DNA of 5,475 nucleotides. Origin: Oscillospiraceae bacterium (GTDB lineage Bacteria > Bacillota > Clostridia > Oscillospirales > Oscillospiraceae). This document shows, piece after piece, positions 1 to 4,730 of this stretch (positions are counted from its first letter, which is position 1; each line of letters starts with the position of its first letter). Where the stretch lies: assembly GCA_017557265.1 (NCBI GenBank), contig JAFZAM010000042.1:1-5475 (forward strand), in the 5' to 3' direction. A program made the position numbers and the translations under genes. The notes beneath the pieces were generated by a model. That model had not been told where the DNA came from, searched no databases, and saw only the letters and a program-made list of their open reading frames with translations.

Positions 1-1920
1 GAAGGCGCCGGTATAGAGCCGGTAGTAGATGCCCTGCTGCTCGATGAGCTGGTCGTGGTTGCCGCGCTCGACGATGTGGCCGTGCTCGAGGACCATGATG
101 AGGTCGGAGTTCATGACGGTCGAGAGCCTGTGCGCGATGACGAAGACCGTCCTGCCGTGCATGAGCGAGTCCATGCCGCGCTGGACTATCGTCTCGGTGC
201 GGGTATCGATGGAGCTCGTCGCCTCGTCGAGTATCATGACGGGCGGGTCGGCGACGGCGGCGCGCGCGATGGCTATGAGCTGGCGCTGGCCCTGCGAGAG
301 GCCGGAGCCGTCGCCCTCGAGGACGGTGTCGTACCCCTCGGGCAGCATCTCGATGAAGCCGTGCGCGTTGGCGAGCTTGGCGGCGGCGACGATCTCCTCG
401 TCGGTCGCGTCGAGGCGGCCGTAGCGGATATTGTCGCGGACGGTGCCCGTGAAGAGGTTGACGTCCTGCAGCACTATGCCGAGCGAGCGGCGCAGCGCGC
501 TCTTCTTGATATCCTTGATGTCGATGCCGTCGTAGGTGATGGTGCCGTCCTGAATGTCGTAGAAGCGGTTGAGCAGGTTCGTGATGGTCGTCTTGCCCGC
601 GCCGGTCGCGCCGACGAAGGCGACCTTCTCGCCGCGCTCCGCGTCGATGGAGATATCGTAGAGCACCTGCTTGCCCTCGACGTAGCTGAAGTCGACGTCG
701 GTCAAAATGACGTCGCCGCAGAGGCGCTTGTAGGTGAAGCCGCCGTTTTCCGCGGGGATCTTCCAGGCCCACGCGCCGGTGTGCTCGTCGCACTCGACGA
801 TCTCGTCGGAATCCTTCTTGATATTGACGAGGTCTATCGTGCCCTCGTCGTCCTCGGGCTGCTCGTCAATGACCTGGAACAGGCGGTCCGCGCCGGCCAT
901 GGCGAGGACGATGTGGTTGACCTGCTCGGAGACCTGCGAGACGGGCATCGAGAAGTTCCTCGAGAGCTGGAGGAAGGCGATGATGGTACCTATCGTCATG
1001 CCGCCCACGCCGCTGACGGCGAGCGCGCCGCCGACGACGGCCAGCACGACGTACTGGATGTTGCCGAGGTTGTTCATGAGGGGCATGACGACGTTGGCGA
1101 AGGAGTTGGCGCGCGTCGCGTTGCGGCGGAGCTCCTCGTTCTTCATGTCGAAGTCGGCCTTTGCCTTGTCCTCATGGCAGAAGACCTTGACGACCTTCTG
1201 GCCGTTTATCGTCTCCTCGATGTAGCCGTTGAGCTCGCCGAGGGAGGCCTGCTGCTTGATGTAGTACTTGCCGGACTTGCCGCCGAGCAGCGCCGTGAAG
1301 ATGAACATCAGAGCGATGAAGCACAGCACGACGACCGTCAGCCAGCCGGAGAGCCTGAGCATGTTCACGAAGACGATGACTATCGTCACGATGGAGGTGA
1401 CGAGCTGCGGGATGGACTGGCTGATGAGCTGGCGCAGCGTCGAGACGTCGTTGGTGAAGAGGCTCATGATGTTGCCGTAGCCGTGCTGGTCGAAGTACTT
1501 GACCGGCAGGGACTGCAGCTTGTTGAAGACGCGGGCGCGGACCTTGCGGAGCATGCCCTGACCGACGGAGATCATCAGCCAGTTGTGCAGGAAGGTGCTC
1601 CCGACGCCGACGAGGTAGATAAGGCCCATATAGAAGATGGCCTTCAGGAGCTGCGAGTAGCCCTCGGCGTTCGGCTTGCCTATCATCGGGACGATGTAGT
1701 CGTCGACGAGCTCCTGCAGGAACATGGACCCGCGCGTATTGGCGAGCGAGGAGAGGACCGTCGTTATGCCGACGATGAGCAGGAGGAACCAGTACTCCTT
1801 GAAGAGCATGCCGAGCACGCGGCCGAGGGTCTTGACGCTCTTCATGGTTATCTTCTCGCGGGGACCTCTGGGGGCGTGTCTGCCGCCGCCGGGGGGCGAA
1901 TAGGCGAAGTTACGCTTCAA
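1..1920 (-). CDS. ABC exporter subunit B (fused permease and ATPase), catalytically competent half, 3' end cut by window edge
   Basis: This is a type IV (ABC-B) exporter half-transporter in the inner membrane, coupling ATP hydrolysis to export of an unknown substrate, probably drug-like or lipid-like. All 640 visible codons are open. Six membrane segments lie near residues 44-60, 91-110, 168-187, 192-214, 275-300 and 308-327. The nucleotide-binding domain (about 403-640) has an A-loop Tyr413, Walker A GATGAGKT (437-444), Q-loop Gln485, signature LSQGQ (541-545, second Gly replaced by Gln), Walker B with Asp565 and catalytic Glu566, and switch His597. The start chosen is TTG at 1920, because AAGGGAGG (1929-1936) lies 8 nt upstream; it overlaps the stop of subunit A by 11 nt, suggesting translational coupling. 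ATG at 1845 is the alternative, but has no clear ribosome site. The first 25 residues are Pro/Gly/Arg-rich, as in relatives I recall. The end YYRLYTGAF resembles the family C-terminus, so few residues are missing. It is the partner of the adjacent subunit A. Confidence 0.93.
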   Translation of the reverse strand, partial: MKRNFAYSPPGGGRHAPRGPREKITMKSVKTLGRVLGMLFKEYWFLLLIVGITTVLSSLANTRGSMFLQELVDDYIVPMIGKPNAEGYSQLLKAIFYMGLIYLVGVGSTFLHNWLMISVGQGMLRKVRARVFNKLQSLPVKYFDQHGYGNIMSLFTNDVSTLRQLISQSIPQLVTSIVTIVIVFVNMLRLSGWLTVVVLCFIALMFIFTALLGGKSGKYYIKQQASLGELNGYIEETINGQKVVKVFCHEDKAKADFDMKNEELRRNATRANSFANVVMPLMNNLGNIQYVVLAVVGGALAVSGVGGMTIGTIIAFLQLSRNFSMPVSQVSEQVNHIVLAMAGADRLFQVIDEQPEDDEGTIDLVNIKKDSDEIVECDEHTGAWAWKIPAENGGFTYKRLCGDVILTDVDFSYVEGKQVLYDISIDAERGEKVAFVGATGAGKTTITNLLNRFYDIQDGTITYDGIDIKDIKKSALRRSLGIVLQDVNLFTGTVRDNIRYGRLDATDEEIVAAAKLANAHGFIEMLPEGYDTVLEGDGSGLSQGQRQLIAIARAAVADPPVMILDEATSSIDTRTETIVQRGMDSLMHGRTVFVIAHRLSTVMNSDLIMVLEHGHIVERGNHDQLIEQQGIYYRLYTGAF

Positions 1921-3922
1921 GACGCTCGCCTCCCTTCTGCTGGGACCAGTAGACCTCTCTGTAGATATCGCTGGTCTTCATCAGCTCGTCGTGGGTGCCG
2001 AAGGCCGTCACGCGGCCCTCGTCCATGACGATGATCCTGTCGGAATCCTGCACGGAGGAGATGCGCTGGGCGATGATGAACTTCGTCGTCTCGGGCATGT
2101 AGTTTTTAAGCCCCGCGCGTATCTTCGCGTCCGTCTCGGTATCGACGGCGCTGGTGGAGTCGTCGAGGATGAGTATCTTGGGCTTTTTCAGCAGGGCGCG
2201 CGCGATGCAGAGCCTCTGCTTCTGACCGCCGGAGACGTTCGTGCCGCTCTGCTCGATGAAGGTGTCGTAGCCGTCGGGGCGCTCCATGATGAAGCCGTCC
2301 GCGTCGGCGATGTGGCAGCAGTGGCGTATCTCCTCTTCGGTCGCGTTCGGATTGCCCCAGAGGAGGTTCTCGCGAATGGTGCCGGAGAAGACCTCGTTTT
2401 TCTGCAGGACCATGGCGACGGAGGCGCGCAGCGCCTCGATGTCGTAGTCGCGCACGTCCACGCCGCCGACCTCGACGGAGCCGCCGATGACGTCGTAAAG
2501 GCGCGGGATGAGGGAGACGAAGCTCGATTTGCTCGAGCCGGTGCCGCCTATGATGCCTATCGTCTCGCCGCTCTTTATGGAGACGTCGACGTGGTCCAAG
2601 ACGGGCTTGTCGCCGTGCTTTCCGTAGGAGAAGACGACGTCCTTGAAGGTGACGGAGCCGTCCTTGACCTCGGTGACGGGGTCCTCGGGGTCGGTTATGG
2701 TCGGGGTCTCGAGGAGCATCTCGTCGACACGGTCCATGGACGCGCGGGACATCGTCAGCATGACGAATATCTGCGAGAGCATCATCAGAGACATGAGTAT
2801 CTGCAGCGTGTAGGTAAGGAGCGCCGAGAGCTGGCCGGTGGACATGGCCGTCTCGCCGGACTCTATTATGAGCCTCGCGCCGAGCCAGCAGACGAGCAGC
2901 TTGCTGCCGTACATGCAAAACTGCATCAGCGGGCGGTTGAAGGCGAGGATGCGCTCGGCCTTGCGGAAGCCGAAGAATATGTCGTCGACGTCCTTGCCGA
3001 ACTTCTCCTTCTCATGCTCCTCGCGCACGAAGCTCTTGACGACGCGCACGCCGCGGACGTTCTCCTGAACGTCGGTGTTCAGGCGGTCGAACATCTTGAA
3101 GACCTTTTTGAACACGGGGCGCGAGTATTTCATGATGATGAAGAGGCCGACGCCGAGGATGGGTATCGCGCCGAGGAAGACCAGCGAGAGCTCGGAGTTT
3201 ATCGAGAAGCTCATCATCAGCGCGAGGATGAGCATGACCGGGCAGCGCACGGCGACGCGGATGGCCGCCATGAAGGCCATCTGCACGTTGCCGACGTCGG
3301 TGGTCAGACGCGTGACTATCGAGCCGGTCGAGAACTTGTCGATGTTGGCGAAGGAGTAGGTCTGCGCCTTGTAGAACAGGTCGTGGCGCAGGTTGGCGGC
3401 GTAGCCCGCCGAGCAGCGCGCGGAGAACAGACCCGTCAGCATGCCGAGCCCGAGGCTCACGACCGCGCAGCCGAGCAGGACGAGACCGATGCGGATTATA
3501 AACGGCATGTTCGTCTGCTTGACGCCCTGGTCGATGAGTATGCCCGTCAGCAGCGGGATGAACGTGTCCATGATGGACTCGAGGATGACGCACAGCGGGG
3601 TCAGGTAGACGTACTTTTTGTACTCGCGGAACGAGCTCGCGAGACGGCCTATCATCGTCGAGCCGATGATGGACTCGGAATCCGTCTTTTCGTTATAGAG
3701 CCGGCAGAGCTTGACCGCGATGATGAGCGGGATGATGACCGCCAGCGCTATGCACACGACGAAGATGATATTGCCCAGCTGGGCGCCCGCGGCGATCGAC
3801 GAAAATGCCTTTTTGGCGATCGGCTCGTAGGCGTATTTGATAAGGCAGAAGACTATGGCCGCCGCGACGACCAGGCACGCGAACAGTATCGCGAGCTTCG
3901 GCCCCTGATTTCTCGGTTTCAC
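1910..3922 (-). CDS. ABC exporter subunit A (fused permease and ATPase), degenerate-site half with N-terminal two-helix extension
   Basis: A 670-residue ABC-B half-transporter, about 90 residues longer than the usual 580. The GTG start at 3922 is fixed by AAAGGAGGG (3928-3936), with GGAGG 6 nt upstream. Residues 1-90 add two hydrophobic helices (about 9-28 and 51-72) before the ordinary core, which begins near residue 91 (IGRLASSFREYKKYV). Core membrane helices lie near 103-127, 141-165, 226-242, 247-264, 328-352 and 364-390. The ATPase domain has A-loop Tyr433, Walker A GGTGSSKS (459-466, Ser for the usual third Gly), Gln507, a good VSGGQ signature (563-567), Walker B with Asp587, then Asp588 where the catalytic Glu belongs, and Gln619 in place of the switch His. 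I recall the same changes in clostridial relatives, so they look like a family trait rather than decay. It probably pairs with subunit B, whose start overlaps its last codons. Substrate unknown. Confidence 0.95.
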   Translation of the reverse strand: MKPRNQGPKLAILFACLVVAAAIVFCLIKYAYEPIAKKAFSSIAAGAQLGNIIFVVCIALAVIIPLIIAVKLCRLYNEKTDSESIIGSTMIGRLASSFREYKKYVYLTPLCVILESIMDTFIPLLTGILIDQGVKQTNMPFIIRIGLVLLGCAVVSLGLGMLTGLFSARCSAGYAANLRHDLFYKAQTYSFANIDKFSTGSIVTRLTTDVGNVQMAFMAAIRVAVRCPVMLILALMMSFSINSELSLVFLGAIPILGVGLFIIMKYSRPVFKKVFKMFDRLNTDVQENVRGVRVVKSFVREEHEKEKFGKDVDDIFFGFRKAERILAFNRPLMQFCMYGSKLLVCWLGARLIIESGETAMSTGQLSALLTYTLQILMSLMMLSQIFVMLTMSRASMDRVDEMLLETPTITDPEDPVTEVKDGSVTFKDVVFSYGKHGDKPVLDHVDVSIKSGETIGIIGGTGSSKSSFVSLIPRLYDVIGGSVEVGGVDVRDYDIEALRASVAMVLQKNEVFSGTIRENLLWGNPNATEEEIRHCCHIADADGFIMERPDGYDTFIEQSGTNVSGGQKQRLCIARALLKKPKILILDDSTSAVDTETDAKIRAGLKNYMPETTKFIIAQRISSVQDSDRIIVMDEGRVTAFGTHDELMKTSDIYREVYWSQQKGGERLEA
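1929..1936 (-). promoter_or_regulatory. ribosome binding site that decides the TTG start of ABC subunit B
   Basis: AAGGGAGG on the minus strand, inside the end of subunit A, lies 8 nt before TTG at 1920. No comparable site precedes the in-frame ATG at 1845. This supports an 11-nt gene overlap and a Pro/Gly-rich N-terminus on subunit B. Confidence 0.7.
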
Positions 3923-3975
3923 GGCGTCCCTCCTTTCCCTGCGGCCGGCGAGCGGCCCTTACGAACGTTCTTCAA
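3919..3975 (-). CDS. possible 18-codon leader ORF upstream of ABC subunit A
   Basis: A TTG codon at 3975 stands 6 nt downstream of AAGAGGTGG (3982-3990), a good Shine-Dalgarno match, and opens a frame of 18 codons (MKNVRKGRSPAAGKGGTP). Its TGA overlaps the GTG start of ABC subunit A in the tetranucleotide GTGA. It lies inside the 85-bp gap between marR and subunit A, which otherwise holds only a 5-bp GC hairpin (3943-3957). The arrangement would suit translational coupling or a regulatory leader peptide. The peptide is basic, has no recognised domain, and is too short to judge by codon use. The Shine-Dalgarno match and the frame could be chance, so this is a candidate only. Confidence 0.28.
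   Translation of the reverse strand: MKNVRKGRSPAAGKGGTP
3928..3936 (-). promoter_or_regulatory. ribosome binding site that decides the GTG start of ABC subunit A
   Basis: AAAGGAGGG on the minus strand places GGAGG 6 nt before GTG at 3922. It makes the long form, with the two extra membrane helices, the real product. The internal ATG (codon 90), at the start of the conserved core, lacks such a site. Confidence 0.8.
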
Positions 3976-4007
3976 ACGAAACCACCTCTTGTATATGAAA
4001 GATATAG

Positions 4008-4454
4008 TTAACTGATGTTCGCGGCGTTTTCGCCGATGGCCTCGCAGACGCGGCGGAAGGCCTCGAGGTCCTCCGCGGGAATGCCGCGCAGGAGCTCCGC
4101 CTCCATCTCGTCCTTGGCCGAGCGCGACATGTCGCAGACCTCGCGCCCCTTCGCCGTCACGACGATACGCTTCATGCGCGCGTCGGAATCGAGCGACTCG
4201 CGCGAGATGAGCCCGTTTTTCTCCATGAGCTGGAGTATCCCCGTCGCCGTCGAGCGCTGGATATTGAAGTGCGCCTCGATGTCGCGCTGGAATACGTCCG
4301 TCCCCTCGCCGTTGCGGTTATTGACGTAGGCGAGGACCCAGCTCTGCGTCGGCGTCAGGCCGAAGCGCTCCTCGAAGACGTGCATCCTGCGGCCGACCGC
4401 GCGCTTTATGCTGTTGTCGAGGGAGGAGATTATAAGTCCCGTCAGACGCTGCAC
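4008..4454 (-). CDS. MarR-family transcriptional regulator
   Basis: A 148-residue winged-helix regulator, the normal size for MarR proteins, which bind DNA as dimers and usually release it on ligand binding or oxidation. The helix-turn-helix spans about residues 54-80 (recognition helix about 66-79, with QRSTATGILQLMEKNGLI at 66-83). The wing carries the typical Asp91, Arg93, Lys95 and Arg96 pattern followed by VVTAKGREV. The flanking N- and C-terminal helices would form the dimer interface. I chose GTG at 4454 because AAGGAG (4463-4468) sits 8 nt upstream. An upstream in-frame GTG at 4508 would add 18 residues, but has no ribosome site and would place the real Shine-Dalgarno inside the coding region. 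The gene is first in the operon with the two ABC subunits, the classic layout of a local repressor and its efflux pump. It is probably autoregulated through the inverted repeats upstream. There is no Cys in the DNA-binding region, so ligand sensing seems likelier than thiol oxidation. Confidence 0.93.
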   Translation of the reverse strand: MQRLTGLIISSLDNSIKRAVGRRMHVFEERFGLTPTQSWVLAYVNNRNGEGTDVFQRDIEAHFNIQRSTATGILQLMEKNGLISRESLDSDARMKRIVVTAKGREVCDMSRSAKDEMEAELLRGIPAEDLEAFRRVCEAIGENAANIS

Positions 4455-4462
4455 GTCCTCAT

Positions 4463-4468
4463 CTCCTT
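4463..4468 (-). promoter_or_regulatory. ribosome binding site that decides the marR start
   Basis: AAGGAG on the minus strand lies 8 nt before GTG at 4454. It rules against the longer reading frame from GTG 4508, which would run through this site. Confidence 0.8.
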
Positions 4469-4477
4469 TCGAAAAAC

Positions 4478-4495
4478 TTGTTAGCAAGCGAATAG
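4478..4495. promoter_or_regulatory. second operator-like site in the marR leader (probable MarR site 2)
   Basis: TTGTTAGCAAGCGAATAG matches site 1 at 13 of 18 positions, including the full TTGTTAGC half. Its right half is weaker. The same stretch also holds an overlapping 12-bp near-palindrome, CTTGTTAGCAAG (4477-4488), with one T/G mismatch pair. It lies in the transcribed leader between the promoter and the marR Shine-Dalgarno, where a bound dimer could add a roadblock or cooperate with site 1. Confidence 0.45.
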
Positions 4496-4514
4496 TCAAA
4501 CGGCTCACTATTAT

Positions 4515-4532
4515 TTGTTAGCTTCCTAATAA
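4515..4532. promoter_or_regulatory. operator-like inverted repeat over the -10 and start site (probable MarR site 1)
   Basis: TTGTTAG and CTAATAA flank a 4-bp centre (CTTC), giving an 18-bp imperfect palindrome with 6 of 7 half-site positions complementary and the seventh a G/T pair. Size and AT-rich half-sites fit MarR dimers. It overlaps the -10 hexamer (4529-4534) and the predicted start of the leftward operon. A related copy lies 37 bp away in the leader. Binding by the neighbouring MarR protein is inferred. Confidence 0.6.
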
Positions 4533-4557
4533 TAAACCGCTTTTCATGCTTTGTCAA
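4529..4557 (-). promoter_or_regulatory. sigma-A promoter of the marR-ABC operon
   Basis: Read on the minus strand, TTGACA (4557-4552) and TATTAT (4534-4529) are separated by exactly 17 bp, a near-consensus housekeeping promoter. The predicted transcription start is near 4522, giving a leader of about 68 nt before the marR GTG. The -10 box overlaps an inverted repeat, so a bound repressor would block polymerase. It is the only strong promoter seen for the three leftward genes. Confidence 0.85.
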
Positions 4558-4678
4558 GTATATGCGCGGGCATTTTTCCGTAAATTTCCGTCAGGCACAA
4601 AAATACGTCCGCGACGTCTCCGCGGGCGGTCATATTGCATAAAAGCGCCCTCCCGCGGGCGGCGCGGGGGCCGCCGAT
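4558..4678. other. divergent intergenic spacer with GC-rich repeats, no gene seen
   Basis: About 120 bp between the two divergent promoters. It contains a 10-bp direct repeat CCGCGGGCGG (4620-4629 and 4653-4662), a 6-bp stem GGCGGC/GCCGCC (4658-4663 with 4670-4675), and two ATTTTTCCGT-like 10-mers in tandem (4572-4591, 8 of 10 identical). The short reading frames across it run antisense into the lysozyme gene and show no recognisable protein. Its role is unknown. Confidence 0.5.
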
Positions 4679-4707
4679 TTGCAATTTTCCGATAAATGGT
4701 GTATAAT
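4679..4707 (+). promoter_or_regulatory. sigma-A promoter of the lysozyme gene
   Basis: TTGCAA (4679-4684) and a perfect TATAAT (4702-4707) are 17 bp apart. The predicted start near 4714 gives a short leader of about 17 nt containing GGAGGT (4721-4726), 4 nt before ATG at 4731. No MarR-like inverted repeat overlaps it, so it looks independent of the leftward operon. Confidence 0.82.
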
Positions 4708-4730
4708 GACCGCCCTTAACGGAGGTAATT

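Noticed and set aside
55..2028. Long plus-strand open frame of 657 codons opposite ABC subunit B
   Set aside because: It is aligned codon-for-codon with the real minus-strand gene. Antisense stops in that register need TTA, CTA or TCA sense codons, which a GC-rich gene rarely uses. The product is an Asp/Val/Arg/Leu-rich string with no domain.
3943..3957. GGCCG/CGGCC hairpin between marR and ABC subunit A as a terminator or attenuator
   Set aside because: The stem is only 5 bp with a 5-nt loop and no T run follows; it is followed instead by the subunit A ribosome site.
1991..4015. Long plus-strand open frame of 674 codons opposite ABC subunit A
   Set aside because: Same codon-aligned shadow effect opposite a GC-rich gene. 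The translation is acidic low-complexity sequence with no recognisable motif and no ribosome site was seen.
4455..4508. Longer form of the MarR protein starting at GTG 4508
   Set aside because: It would begin only about 14 nt from the predicted transcription start without a ribosome site, and would translate through operator site 2 and the real Shine-Dalgarno. The shorter form has the normal MarR length.
4640..4670. Minus-strand GC hairpin followed by TTTTAT, resembling a rho-independent terminator
   Set aside because: The stem needs a bulge, the T run is only four bases, and no minus-strand gene lies upstream of it to be terminated.
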